64,000 nucleotides of DNA. It comes from Liolophura sinensis. Taxonomy: Eukaryota > Mollusca > Polyplacophora > Chitonida > Chitonidae. The stretch spans positions 1 to 64,000 of the forward strand of contig NW_027018122.1 of assembly GCF_032854445.1 (NCBI RefSeq), in the 5' to 3' direction. The translations under genes were made by a program, and so were the position numbers. Within the stretch, counting starts at the first letter, position 1; the number at the start of each line of letters is the position of its first letter. Shown here in pieces: positions 10,560-23,984 of the stretch. A model generated the notes under the pieces. The model searched no databases, had not been told where the DNA came from, and saw only the letters and a list, made by a program, of their open reading frames with translations.

Positions 10560-13500
10560 TCAAATCTTTGGGCCAAGCCCATTTAACTCACCCAGCAAAT
10601 GTCTTACTTCTAAGTCGAAGACAAACTCAATGTCTTTATCTACATGTAGAAAAACCACACCATTTGTATATAAGAAAAACACAAGGTACTTGATACAGTC
10701 CGCTGTAAAAAGTACAATTGAACACTGACCCACATCAATAAGGTGCCAAAAGATGCGCAATTGGGCCAGGCATCTCCAGCTGTTGAAAAATTGCAAATTT
10801 CCTTGGTTTCCATGGAGTAAGAGCCGTTGCTGGGCACGTGATCTTGACATCAATGATTATTCATTTGTGGCTACAGCCAAAAGTATTGGTCGGAGAGCAA
10901 CGCGGTTTGCACCATTCGACTTCTCGTCAAAAAATACGTCGGATTAGCCTCTTACCAGCAGCATTGGAACAGTTTTTCCACTTTTGGATTTTTACCTGGT
11001 CTTTTTGCTAATTGAAATCGGCTACATTAACTATGTACAATCGCGACTGGTCATTACTATATTCAACTTTTCATTATAAGTTATGTGCCCTTCGGTAGCC
11101 CAGACGACGTCAAATCTTTGGGCCAAGCCCATTTAACTCACCCAGCAAATGTCTTACTTCTAAGTCGAAGACAAACTCAATGTCTTTATCTACATGTAGA
11201 AAAACCACACCATTTGTATACAAAAAAAACACAAGGTACTTGATACAGTCCGCTGTAAAAAGTACAATTGAACACTGACCCACATCAATAAGGTGCCAAA
11301 AGATGCGCAATTGGGCCAGGCATCTCCAGCTGTTGAAAAATTGCAAATTTCCTTGGTTTCCATGGAGTAAGAGCCGTTGCTGGGCACGTAATCTTGACAT
11401 CAATGATTATTCATTTGTGGCTACAGCCAAAAGTATTGGTCGGAGAGCAACGCGGTTTGCACCATTCGATTTCTCGTCAAAAAATACGTCGGATTAGCCT
11501 CTTACCAGCAGCATTGGAACAGTTTTTCCACTTTTGGATTTTTGCCTGGTCTTTTTGCTAATTGAAATCGGCTACATTAACTATGTACAATCGCGACTGG
11601 TCATTACTATATTCAACTTTTCATTATAAGTTATGTGCCCTTCGGTAGCCCAGACGACGTCAAATCTTTGGGCCAAGCCCATTTAACTCACCCAGCAAAT
11701 GTCTTACTTCTAAGTCGAAGACAAACTCAATGTCTTTATCTACATGTAGAAAAACCACACCATTTGTATATAAGAAAAACACAAGGTACTTGATACAGTC
11801 CGCTGTAAAAAGTACAATTGAACACTGACCCACATCAATAAGGTGCCAAAAGATGCGCAATTGGGCCAGGCATCTCCAGCTGTTGAAAAATTGCAAATTT
11901 CCTTGGTTTCCATGGAGTAAGAGCCGTTGCTGGGCACGTGATCTTGACATCAATGATTATTCATTTGTGGCTACAGCCAAAAGTATTGGTCGGAGAGCAA
12001 CGCGGTTTGCACCATTCGACTTCTCGTCAAAAAATACGTCGGATTAGCCTCTTACCAGCAGCATTGGAACAGTTTTTCCACTTTTGGATTTTTACCTGGT
12101 CTTTTTGCTAATTGAAATCGGCTACATTAACTATGTACAATCGCGACTGGTCATTACTATATTCAACTTTTCATTATAAGTTATGTGCCCTTCGGTAGCC
12201 CAGACGACGTCAAATCTTTGGGCCAAGCCCATTTAACTCACCCAGCAAATGTCTTACTTCTAAGTCGAAGACAAACTCAATGTCTTTATCTACATGTAGA
12301 AAAACCACACCATTTGTATATAAGAAAAACACAAGGTACTTGATACAGTCCGCTGTAAAAAGTACAATTGAACACTGACCCACATCAATAAGGTGCCAAA
12401 AGATGCGCAATTGGGCCAGGCATCTCCAGCTGTTGAAAAATTGCAAATTTCCTTGGTTTCCATGGAGTAAGAGCAGTTGCTGGGCACGTGATCTTGACAT
12501 CAATGATTATTCATTTGTGGCTACAGCCAAAAGTATTGGTCGGAGAGCAACGCGGTTTGCACCATTCGATTTCTCGTCAAAAAATACGTCGGATTAGCCT
12601 CTTACCAGCAGCATTGGAACAGTTTTTCTACTTTTGGATTTTTGCCTGGTCTTTTTGCGAATTGAAATCGGCTACATTAACTATGTACAATCGCGACTGG
12701 TCACTACTATATTCAACTTTTCATTATAAGTTATGTGCCCTTCGGTAGCCCAGACGACGTCAAATCTTTGGGCCAAGCCCATTTAACTCACCCAGCAAAT
12801 GTCTTACTTCTAAGTCGAAGACAAACTCAATGTCTTTATCTACATGTAGAAAAACCACACCATTTGTATATAAGAAAAACACAAGGTACTTGATACAGTC
12901 CGCTGTAAAAAGTACAATTGAACACTGACCCACATCAATAAGGTGCCAAAAGATGCGCAATTGGGCCAGGCATCTCCAGCTGTTGAAAAATTGCAAATTT
13001 CCTTGGTTTCCATGGAGTAAGAGCCGTTGCTGGGCACGTGATCTTGACATCAATGATTATTCATTTGTGGCTACAGCCAAAAGTATTGGTCGGAGAGCAA
13101 CGCGGTTTGCACCATTCGACTTCTCGTCAAAAAATACGTCGGATTAGCCTCTTACCAGCAGCATTGGAACAGTTTTTCCACTTTTGGATTTTTGCCTGGT
13201 CTTTTTGCTAATTGAAATCGGCTACATTAACTATGTACAATCGCGACTGGTCATTACTATATTCAACTTTTCATTATAAGTTATGTGCCCTTCGGTAGCC
13301 CAGACGACGTCAAATCTTTGGGCCAAGCCCATTTAACTCACCCAGCAAATGTCTTACTTCTAAGTCGAAGACAAACTCAATGTATTTATCTACATGTAGA
13401 AAAACCACACCATTTGTATATAAAAAAAACACAAGGTACTTGATACAGTCCGCTGTAAAAAGTACAATTGAACACTGACCCACATCAATAAGGTGCCAAA

Positions 13501-15510
13501 AGATGCGCAATTGGGCCAGGCATCTCCAGCTGTTGAAAAATTGCAAATTTCCTTGGTTTTCATGGAGTAAGAGCAGTTGCTGAGCACGTGATCTTGACAT
13601 CAATGATTATTCATTTGTGGCTACAGCCAAAAGTATTGGTCGCAGAGCAACGCGGTTTGCACCATTCGATTTCTCGTCAAAAAATACGTCGGATTAGCCT
13701 CTTACCAGCAGCATTGGAACAGTTTTTCCATATTTGGATTTTTGCCTGGTATTTTTTCTAATTGAAATCGGCTACATTAACTATGTACAATCGCGACTGG
13801 TCATTACTATATTCAACTTTTCATTATAAGTTATGTGCCCTTCGGTAGCCCAGACGACGTCAAATCTTTGGGCCAAGCCCATTTAACTCACCCAGCAGTT
13901 GTCTTACTTCTAAGTCGAAGACAAACTCAATGTCTTTATCTACATGTAGAAAAACCACACCATTTGTATATAAAAAAAACACAAGGTACATGATAAAGTC
14001 TGCTGTAAAAAGTACAATTGAACACTGACCCACATCAATAAGGTGCCAAAAGATGCGCAATTGGGCCAGGCATCTCCAGCTGTTGAAAAATTGCAAATTT
14101 CCTTGGTTTCCATGGAGCAAGAGCCGTTGCTGGGCACGTGATCTTGACATCAATGATTATTCATTTGTGGCTACAGCCAAAAGTATTGGTCGGAGAGCAA
14201 CGCGGTTTGCACCATTCGATTTCTCGTCAAAAAATACGTCGGATTAGCCTCTTACCAGCAGCATTGGAACAGTTTTTCCACTTTTGGATTTTTGCCTGGT
14301 CTTTTTGCTAATTGAAATCGGCTACATTAACTATGTACAATCGCGACTGGTCATTACTATATTCAACTTTTCATTATAAGTTATGTGCCCTTCGGTAGCC
14401 CAGACGACGTCAAATCTTTGGGCCAAGCCCATTTAACTCACCCAGCAAATGTCTTACTTCTAAGTCGAAGACAAACTCAATGTATTTATCTACATGTAGA
14501 AAAACCACACCATTTGTATATAAAAAAAAACACAAGGTACTTGATACAGTCCGCTGTAAAAAGTACAATTGAACACTGACCCACATCAATAAGGTGCCAA
14601 AAGATGCGCAATTGGGCCAGGCATCTCCAGCTGTTGAAAAATTGCAAATTTCCTTGGTTTTCATGGAGTAAGAGCCGTTGCTGGGCACGTGATCTTGACA
14701 TCAATGATTATTCATTTGTGGCTACAGCCAAAAGTATTGGTCGGAGAGCAACGCGGTTTGCACCATTCGATTTCTCGTCAAAAAATACGTCGGATTAGCC
14801 TCTTACCAGCAGCATTGGAACAGTTTTTCCACTTTTGGATTTTTGCCTGGTATTTTTTCTAATTGAAATCGGCTACATTAACTATGTACAATCGCGACTG
14901 GTCATTACTATATTCAACTTTTCATTATAAGTTATGTGCCCTTCGGTAGCCCAGACGACGTCAAATCTTTGGGCCAAGCCCATTTAACTCACCCAGCAGT
15001 TGTCTTACTTCTAAGTCGAAGACAAACTCAATGTCTTTATCTACATGTAGAAAAACCACACCATTTGTATATAAAAAAAACACAAGGTACATGATAAAGT
15101 CTGCTGTAAAAAGTACAATTGAACACTGACCCACATCAATAAGGTGCCAAAAGATGCGCAATTGGGCCAGGCATCTCCAGCTGTTGAAAAATTGCAAATT
15201 TCCTTGGTTTCCATGGAGTAAGAGCCGTTGCTGGGCACGTGATCTTGACATCAATGATTATTCATTTGTGGCTACAGCCAAAAGTATTGGTCGGAGAGCA
15301 ACGCGGTTTGCACCATTCGATTTCTCGTCAAAAAATACGTCGGATTAGCCTCTTACCAGCAGCATTGGAACAGTTTTTCCACTTTTGGATTTTTGCCAGG
15401 TCTTTTTGCGAATTGAAATCGGCTACATTAACTATGTACAATCGCGACTGGTCATTACTATATTCAACTTTTCATTATAAGTTATGTGGCCTTCGGTAGC
15501 CCAGACGACG
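10560..15510 (+). repeat. Satellite units 20-28
   Basis: Anchors at 10560, 11110, 11660, 12210, 12760, 13310, 13860, 14410 and 14961. Units 10560 and 11660 look alike (TATAAGAAAAAC, CGACTTC, TTACCTGG) and are 1100 bp apart, suggesting a two-unit step. Units 13860 and 14961 share AGTTG and ACATGATAAAGTCTG and are 1101 bp apart. Unit 13310 has private changes: TTGCTGAGCAC, GGTCGCAGAG and TTCCATATTTGG. Confidence 0.9.
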
Positions 15511-17160
15511 TCAAATCTTTGGGCCAAGCCCATTTAACTCACCCAGCAAATGTCTTACTTCTAAGTCGAAGACAAACTCAATGTCTTTATCTACATGTAG
15601 AAAAACCACACCATTTGTATATAAAAAAAACACAAGGTACTTGATACAGTCCGCTGTAAAAAGTACAATTGAACACTGACCCACATCAATAAGGTGCCAA
15701 AAGATGCGCAATTGGGCCAGGCATCTCCAGCTGTTGAAAAATTGCAAATTTCCTTCGTTTTCATGGAGTAAGAGCAGTTGCTGGGCACGTGATCTTGACA
15801 TCAATGATTATTCATTTGTGGCTACAGCCAAAAGTATTGGTCGGAGAGCAACGCGGTTTGCACCATTCGATTTCTCGTCAAAAAATACGTCGGATTAGCC
15901 TCTTACCAGCAGCATTGGAACAGTTTTTCCACTTTTGGATTTTTGCCTGGTATTTTTTCTAATTGAAATCGGCTACATTAACTATGTACAATCGCGACTG
16001 GTCATTACTATATTCAACTTTTCATTATAAGTTATGTGCCCTTCGGTAGCCCAGAAGACGTCAAATCTTTGGGCCAAGCCCATTTAACTCACCCAGCAGT
16101 TATCTTACTTCTAAGTCGAAGACAAACTCAATGTCTTTATCTACATGTAGAAAAACCACACCATTTGTATATAAAAAAAACACAAGGTACATGATAAAGT
16201 CTGCTGTAAAAAGTACAATTGAACACTGACCCACATCAATAAGGTGCCAAAAGATGCGCAATTGGGCCAGGCATCTCCAGCTGTTGAAAAATTTCAAATT
16301 TCCTTGGTTTCCATGGAGTAAGAGCCGTTGCTGGGCACGTGATCTTGACATCAATGATTATTCATTTGTGGCTACAGCCAAAAGTATTGATCGGAGAGCA
16401 ACGCGGTTTGCACCATTCGATTTCTCGTCAAAAAATACGTCGGATTAGCCTCTTACCAGCAGCATTGGAACAGTTTTTCCACTTTTGGATTTTTGCCTGG
16501 TATTTTTTCTAATTGAAATCGGCTACATTAACTATGTACAATCGCGACTGGTCATTACTATATTCAACTTTTCATTATAAGTTATGTGCCCTTCGGTAGC
16601 CCAGACGACGTCAAATCTTTGGGCCAAGCCCATTTAACTCACCCAGCAAATGTTTTACTTCTAAGTCGAAGACAAACTCAATGTCTCTATCTACATGTAG
16701 AAAAACCACACCATTTGTATATAAAAAAAACACAAGGTACTTGATACAGTCCGCTGTAAAAAGTACAATTTAACACTGACCCACATCAATAAGGTGCCAA
16801 AAGATGCGCAATTGGGCCAGGCATCTCCAGCTGTTGAAAAATTGCAAATTTCCTTGGTTTCCATGGAGTAAGAGCCGTTGCTGGGCACGTGATCTTGACA
16901 TCAATGATTATTCATTTGTAGCTACAGCCAAAAGTGTTGGTCGGAGAGCAACGCGGTTTGCACCATTCGATTTCTCGTCAAAAAATACGTCGGATTAGCC
17001 TCTTACCAGCAGCATTGGAACAGTTTTTCCACTTTTGGATTTTTGCCTGGTCTTTTTGCGAATTGAAATCGGCTACATTAACTATGTACAATCGCGACTG
17101 GTCATTACTATATTCAACTTTTCATTATAAGTTATGTGCCCTTCGGTAGCCCAGACGACG
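15511..17160 (+). repeat. Copy of the 7258-8908 segment, 15 units downstream
   Basis: Units 15511, 16061 and 16611 repeat the rare variants of 7258, 7808 and 8358 in the same order: CTTCGTTTTCATGG with GAGCAG, then CAGAAGACGTC with TATTGATCGG, then AAATGTTTTAC with AAAGTGTTGG. The offset is 8253 bp, which is 15 units. By eye unit 15511 shows no difference from 7258. Unit 16061 has two new changes, CAGTTATC and AAATTTCAAATT. Confidence 0.9.
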
Positions 17161-17710
17161 TCAAATCTTTGGGCCAAGCCCATTTAACTCACCCAGCAAA
17201 TGTCTTACTTCTAAGTCGAAGACAAACTCAATGTCTTTATCTACATGTAGAAAAACCACACCATTTGTATATAAAAAAAACTTAAGGTACTTGATACAGT
17301 CCGCTGTAAAAAGTACAATTGAACACTGACCCACATCAATAAGGTGCCAAAAGATGCGCAATTGGGCCAGGCATCTCCAGCTGTTGAAAAATTGCAAATT
17401 TCCTTGGTTTCCATGGAGTAAGAGCCGTTGCTGGGCACGTGATCTTGACATCAATGATTATTCATTTGTGGCTACAGCCAAAAGTATTGATCGGAGAGCA
17501 ACGCGGTTTGCACCATTCGATTTCTCGTCAAAAAATACGTCGGATTAGCCTCTTACCAGCAGCATTGGAACAGTTTTTCCACTTTTGGATTTTTGCCTGG
17601 TATTTTTTCTAATTGAAATGGGCTACATTAACTATGTACAATCGCGACTGGTCATTACTATATTCAACTTTTCATTATAAGTTATGTGCCCTTCGGTAGC
17701 CCAGACGACG
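17161..17710 (+). repeat. Hybrid satellite unit, B front and E back
   Basis: The front of the unit is type B (AAAAAACTTAAGG near 17280). The back is type E (TATTGATCGG near 17490 and the GTATTTTTTCTAATT end). The switch lies between about 17290 and 17487. Other B units keep TATTGGTCGG and end GCCAGGTC...TTTTTGCG. A single crossover or conversion tract between B and E units would produce it. Confidence 0.85.
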
Positions 17711-20700
17711 TCAAATCTTTGGGCCAAGCCCATTTAACTCACCCAGCAAATGTTTTACTTCTAAGTCGAAGACAAACTCAATGTCTCTATCTACATGTAG
17801 AAAAACCACACCATTTGTATATAAAAAAAACACAAGGTACTTGATACAGTCCGCTGTAAAAAGTACAATTTAACACTGACCCACATCAATAAGGTGCCAA
17901 AAGATGCGCAATTGGGCCAGGCATCTCCAGCTGTTGAAAAATTGCAAATTTCCTTGGTTTCCATGGAGTAAGAGCCGTTGCTGGGCACGTGATCTTGACA
18001 TCAATGATTATTCATTTGTAGCTACAGCCAAAAGTGTTGGTCGGAGAGCAACGCGGTTTGCACCATTCGATTTCTCGTCAAAAAATACGTCGGATTAGCC
18101 TCTTACCAGCAGCATTGGAACAGTTTTTCCACTTTTGGATTTTTGTCTGGTCTTTTTGCGAATTGAAATCGGCTACATTAACTATGTACAATCGCGACTG
18201 GTCATTACTATATTCAACTTTTCATTATAAGTTATGTGCCCTTCGGTAGCCCAGACGACGTCAAATCTTTGGGCCAAGCCCATTTAACTCACCCAGCAAA
18301 TGTCTTACTTCTAAGTCGAAGACAAACTCAATGTCTTTATCTACATGTAGAAAAACCACACCATTTGTATATAAAAAAAACTTAAGGTACTTGATACAGT
18401 CCGCTGTAAAAAGTACAATTGAACACTGACCCACATCAATAAGGTGCCAAAAGATGCGCAATTGGGCCAGGCATCTCCAGCTGTTGAAAAATTGCAAATT
18501 TCCTTGGTTTCCATGGAGTAAGAGCCGTTGCTGGGCACGTGATCTTGACATCAATGATTATTCATTTGTGGCTACAGCCAAAAGTATTGGTCGGAGAGCA
18601 ACGCGGTTTGCACCATTCGATTTCTCGTCAAAAAATACGTCGGATTAGCCTCTTACCAGCAGCATTGGAACAGTTTTTCTACTTTTGGATTTTTGCCAGG
18701 TCTTTTTGCGAATTGAAATCGGCTACATTAACTATGTACAATCGCGACTGGTCATTACTATATTCAACTTTTCATTATAAGTTATGTGCCCTTCGGTAGC
18801 CCAGACGACGTCAAATCTTTGGGCCCAGCCCATTTAACTCACCCAGCAGTTGTCTTACTTCTAAGTCGAAGACAATCTCAATGTCTTTATCTACATGTAG
18901 AAAAACCACACCATTTGTATATAAAAAAAACACAAGGTACTTGATACAGTCCGCTGTAAAAAGTACAATTGAACACTGACCCACATCAATAAGGTGCCAA
19001 AAGATGCGCAATTGGGCCAGGCATCTCCAGCTGTTGAAAAATTGCAAATTTCCTTGGTTTCCATGGAGCAAGAGCCGTTGCTGGGCACGTAATCTTGACA
19101 TCAATGATTATTCATTTGTGGCTACAGCCAAAAGTATTGGTCGGAGAGCAACGCGGTTTGCACCATTCGATTTCTCGTCAAAAAATACGTCGGATTAGCC
19201 TCTTACCAGCAGCATTGGAACAGTTTTTCCACTTTTGGATTTTTGCCTGGTATTTTTTCTAATTGAAATCGGCTACATTAACTATGTACAATCGCGACTG
19301 GTCATTACTATATTCAACTTTTCATTATAAGTTATGTGCCCTTCGGTAGCCCAGACGACGTCAAATCTTTGGGCCAAGCCCATTTAACTCACCCAGCAAA
19401 TGTTTTACTTCTAAGTCGAAGACAAACTCAATGTCTCTATCTACATGTAGAAAAACCACACCATTTGTATATAAAAAAAACACAAGGTACTTGATACAGT
19501 CCGCTGTAAAAAGTACAATTTAACACTGACCCACATCAATAAGGTGCCAAAAGATGCGCAATTGGGCCAGGCATCTCCAGCTGTTGAAAAATTGCAAATT
19601 TCCTTGGTTTCCATGGAGTAAGAGCCGTTGCTGGGCACGTGATCTTGACATCAATGATTATTCATTTGTAGCTACAGCCAAAAGTGTTGGTCGGAGAGCA
19701 ACGCGGTTTGCACCATTCGATTTCTCGTCAAAAAATACGTCGGATTAGCCTCTTACCAGCAGCATTGGAACAGTTTTTCCACTTTTGGATTTTTGTCTGG
19801 TCTTTTTGCGAATTGAAATCGGCTACATTAACTATGTACAATCGCGACTGGTCATTACTATATTCAACTTTTCATTATAAGTTATGTGCCCTTCGGTAGC
19901 CCAGACGACGTCAAATCTTTGGGCCAAGCCCATTTAACTCACCCAGCAAATGTCTTACTTCTAAGTCGAAGACAAACTCAATGTCTTTATCTACATGTAG
20001 AAAAACCACACCATTTGTATATAAAAAAAACTTAAGGTACTTGATACAGTCCGCTGTAAAAAGTACAATTGAACACTGACCCACATCAATAAGGTGCCAA
20101 AAGATGCGCAATTGGGCCAGGCATCTCCAGCTGTTGAAAAATTGCAAATTTCCTTGGTTTCCATGGAGTAAGAGCCGTTGCTGGGCACGTGATCTTGACA
20201 TCAATGATTATTCATTTGTGGCTACAGCCAAAAGTATTGGTCGGAGAGCAACGCGGTTTGCACCATTCGATTTCTCGTCAAAAAATACGTCGGATTAGCC
20301 TCTTACCAGCAGCATTGGAACAGTTTTTCTACTTTTGGATTTTTGCCAGGTCTTTTTGCGAATTGAAATCGGCTACATTAACTATGTACAATCGCGACTG
20401 GTCATTACTATATTCAACTTTTCATTATAAGTTATGTGCCCTTCGGTAGCCCAGACGACGTCAAATCTTTGGGCCCAGCCCATTTAACTCACCCAGCAGT
20501 TGTCTTACTTCTAAGTCGAAGACAATCTCAATGTCTTTATCTACATGTAGAAAAACCACACCATTTGTATATAAAAAAAACACAAGGTACTTGATACAGT
20601 CCGCTGTAAAAAGTACAATTGAACACTGACCCACATCAATAAGGTGCCAAAAGATGCGCAATTGGGCCAGGCATCTCCAGCTGTTGAAAAATTGCAAATT

Positions 20701-21560
20701 TCCTTGGTTTCCATGGAGCAAGAGCCGTTGCTGGGCACGTAATCTTGACATTAATGATTATTCATTTGTGGCTACAGCCAAAAGTATTGGTCGGAGAGCA
20801 ACGCGGTTTGCACCATTCGATTTCTCGTCAAAAAATACGTCGGATTAGCCTCTTACCAGCAGCATTGGAACAGTTTTTCCACTTTTGGATTTTTGCCTGG
20901 TCTTTTTGCGAATTGAAATCGGCTACATTAACTATGTACAATCGCGACTGGTCATTACTATATTCAACTTTTCATTATAAGTTATGTGCCCTTCGGTAGC
21001 CCAGACGACGTCAAATCTTTGGGCCAAGCCCATTTAACTCACCCAGCAAATGTCTTACTTCTAAGTCGAAGACAAACTCAATGTATTTATCTACATGTAG
21101 AAAAACCACACCATTTGTATATAAAAAAAACACAAGGTACTTGATACAGTCCGCTGTAAAATGTACAATTGAACACTGACCCACATCAATAAGGTGCCAA
21201 AAGATGCGCAATTGGGCCAGGCATCTCCAGCTGTTGAAAAATTGCAAATTTCCTTGGTTTTCATGGAGTAAGAGCCGTTGCTGGGCACGTGATCTTGACA
21301 TCAATGATTATTCATTTGTGGCTACAGCCAAAAGTATTGGTCGGAGAGCAACGCGGTTTGCACCATTCGATTTCTCGTCAAAAAATACGTCGGATTAGCC
21401 TCTTACCAGCAGCATTGGAACAGTTTTTCCACTTTTGGATTTTTGCCTGGTCTTTTTGCTAATTGAAATCGGCTACATTAACTATGTACAATCGCGACTG
21501 GTCATTACTATATTCAACTTTTCATTATAAGTTATGTGCCCTTCGGTAGCCCAGACGACG
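17711..21560 (+). repeat. A-B-C followed by A-B-C-D modules
   Basis: Anchors at 17711 (A), 18261 (B), 18811 (C), 19361 (A), 19911 (B), 20461 (C) and 21011 (D). The A units at 17711 and 19361 share the private TTTTGTCTGG. The C units at 18811 and 20461 share GGGCCCAGCC and GACAATCTC. These make a 1650-bp, three-unit tandem duplication. C at 18811 ends GTATTTTTTCTAATT, whereas 20461 ends TTTTTGCGAATT. D at 21011 matches 10010. Confidence 0.92.
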
Positions 21561-21947
21561 TCAAATCTTTGGGCCAAGCCCATTTAACTCACCCAGCAAA
21601 TGTCTTACTTCTCCAGCTGTTGAAAAATTGCAAATTTTCCTTGGTTTCCATGGAGTAAGAGCCGTTGCTGGGCACGTGATCTTGACATCAATGATTATTC
21701 ATTTGTAGCTACAGCCAAAAGTGTTGGTCGGAGAGCAACGTGGTTTGCACCATTCGATTTCTCGTCAAAAAATACGTCGGATTAGCCTCTTACCAGCAGC
21801 ATTGGAACAGTTTTTCCACTTTTGGATTTTTGCCTGGTCTTTTTGCGAATTGAAATCGGCTACATTAACTATGTACAATCGCGACTGGTCATTACTATAT
21901 TCAACTTTTCATTATAAGTTATGTGCCCTTCGGTAGCCCAGACGACG
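21561..21947 (+). repeat. Truncated A unit (387 bp)
   Basis: CTTACTTCT (ending 21612) joins directly to CCAGCTG (starting 21613), removing 164 bp relative to the reference (4560-4723). One extra T in GCAAATTTTCC makes the net loss 163. TCT is present on both sides of the break. Downstream the unit has the A-type TGTAGCTAC and AAAGTGTTGG, plus AACGTGGTTT. Confidence 0.95.
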
Positions 21948-23597
21948 TCAAATCTTTGGGCCAAGCCCATTTAACTCACCCAGCAAATGTCTTACTTCTA
22001 AGTCGAAGACAAACTCAATGTCTTTATCTACATGTAGAAAAACCACACCATTTGTATATAAAAAAAACTTAAGTTACTTGATACAGTCCGCTGTAAAAAG
22101 TACAATTGAACACTGACCCACATCAATAAGGTGCCAAAAGATGCGCAATTGGGCCAGGCATCTCCAGCTGTTGAAAAATTGCAAATTTCCTTGGTTTCCA
22201 TGGAGTAAGAGCCGTTGCTGGGCACGTGATCTTGACATCAATGATTATTCATTTGTGGCTACAGCCAAAAGTATTGGTCGGAGAGCAACGCGGTTTGCAC
22301 CATTCGATTTCTCGTCAAAAAATACGTCGGATTAGCCTCTTACCAGCAGCATTGGAACAGTTTTTCTACTTTTGGATTTTTGCCAGGTCTTTTTGCGAAT
22401 TGAAATCGGCTACATTAACTATGTACAATCGCGACTGGTCATTACTATATTCAACTTTTCATTATAAGTTATGTGCCCTTCGGTAGCCCAGACGACGTCA
22501 AATCTTTGGGCCAAGCCCATTTAACTCACCCAGCAGTTGTCTTACTTCTAAGTCGAAGACAAACTCAATGTCTTTATCTACATGTAGAAAAACCACACCA
22601 TTTGTATATAAAAAAAACACAAGGTACTTGATACAGTCCGCTGTAAAAAGTACAATTGAACACTGACCCACATCAATAAGGTGCCAAAAGATGCGCAATT
22701 GGGCCAGGCATCTCCAGCTGTTGAAAAATTGCAAATTTCCTTGGTTTCCATGGAGCAAGAGCCGTTGCTGGGCACGTAATCTTGACATCAATGATTATTC
22801 ATTTGTGGCTACAGCCAAAAGTATTGGTCGGAGAGCAACGCGGTTTGCACCATTCGATTTCTCGTCAAAAAATACGTCGGATTAGCCTCTTACCAGCAGC
22901 ATTGGAACAGTTTTTCCACTTTTGGATTTTTGCCTGGTCTTTTTGCGAATTGAAATCGGCTACATTAACTATGTACAATCGCGACTGGTCATTACTATAT
23001 TCAACTTTTCATTATAAGTTATGTGGCCTTCGGTAGCCCAGACGACGTCAAATCTTTGGGCCAAGCCCATTTAACTCACCCAGCAAATGTCTTACTTCTA
23101 AGTCGAAGACAAACTCAATGTATTTATCTACATGTAGAAAAACCACACCATTTGTATATAAAAAAAACACAAGGTACTTGATACAGTCCGCTGTAAAAAG
23201 TACAATTGAACACTGACCCACATCAATAAGGTGCCAAAAGATGCGCAATTGGGCCAGGCATCTCCAGCTGTTGAAAAATTGCAAATTTCCTTGGTTTTCA
23301 TGGAGTAAGAGCCGTTGCTGGGCACGTGATCTTGACATCAATGATTATTCATTTGTGGCTACAGCCAAAAGTATTGGTCGGAGAGCAACGCGGTTTGCAC
23401 CATTCGATTTCTCGTCAAAAAATACGTCGGATTAGCCTCTTACCAGCAGCATTGGAACAGTTTTTCCACTTTTGGATTTTTGCCTGGTCTTTTTGCTAAT
23501 TGAAATCGGCTACATTAACTATGTACAATCGCGACTGGTCATTACTATATTCAACTTTTCATTATAAGTTATGTGCCCTTCGGTAGCCCAGACGACG
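21948..23597 (+). repeat. B-C-D module following truncated A
   Basis: Anchors at 21948 (B, CTTAAG with TTTTTCTAC and GCCAGGTC), 22498 (C, GGAGCAAG and CACGTAATC) and 23048 (D, TATTTATC and GGTTTTCATGG). With the truncated A before it, this is a complete 2037-bp A-B-C-D period, closed by a second truncated unit. Confidence 0.9.
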
Positions 23598-23984
23598 TCA
23601 AATCTTTGGGCCAAGCCCATTTAACTCACCCAGCAAATGTCTTACTTCTCCAGCTGTTGAAAAATTGCAAATTTTCCTTGGTTTCCATGGAGTAAGAGCC
23701 GTTGCTGGGCACGTGATCTTGACATCAATGATTATTCATTTGTGGCTACAGCCAAAAGTATTGGTCGGAGAGCAACGCGGTTTGCACCATTCGATTTCTC
23801 GTCAAAAAATACGTCGGATTAGCCTCTTACCAGCAGCATTGGAACAGTTTTTCCACTTTTGGATTTTTGCCTGGTCTTTTTGCGAATTGAAATCGGCTAC
23901 ATTAACTATGTACAATCGCGACTGGTCATTACTATATTCAACTTTTCATTATAAGTTATGTGCCCTTCGGTAGCCCAGACGACG
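23598..23984 (+). repeat. Second truncated unit with the same deletion (387 bp)
   Basis: The same CTTACTTCT/CCAGCTG junction occurs between 23649 and 23650, with the same extra T in GCAAATTTTCC, exactly 2037 bp after the first. The back half differs from 21561: it has TGTGGCTAC, AAAGTATTGG and AACGCGGTTT. It therefore shares the deletion by descent but has exchanged its back half. Confidence 0.95.
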
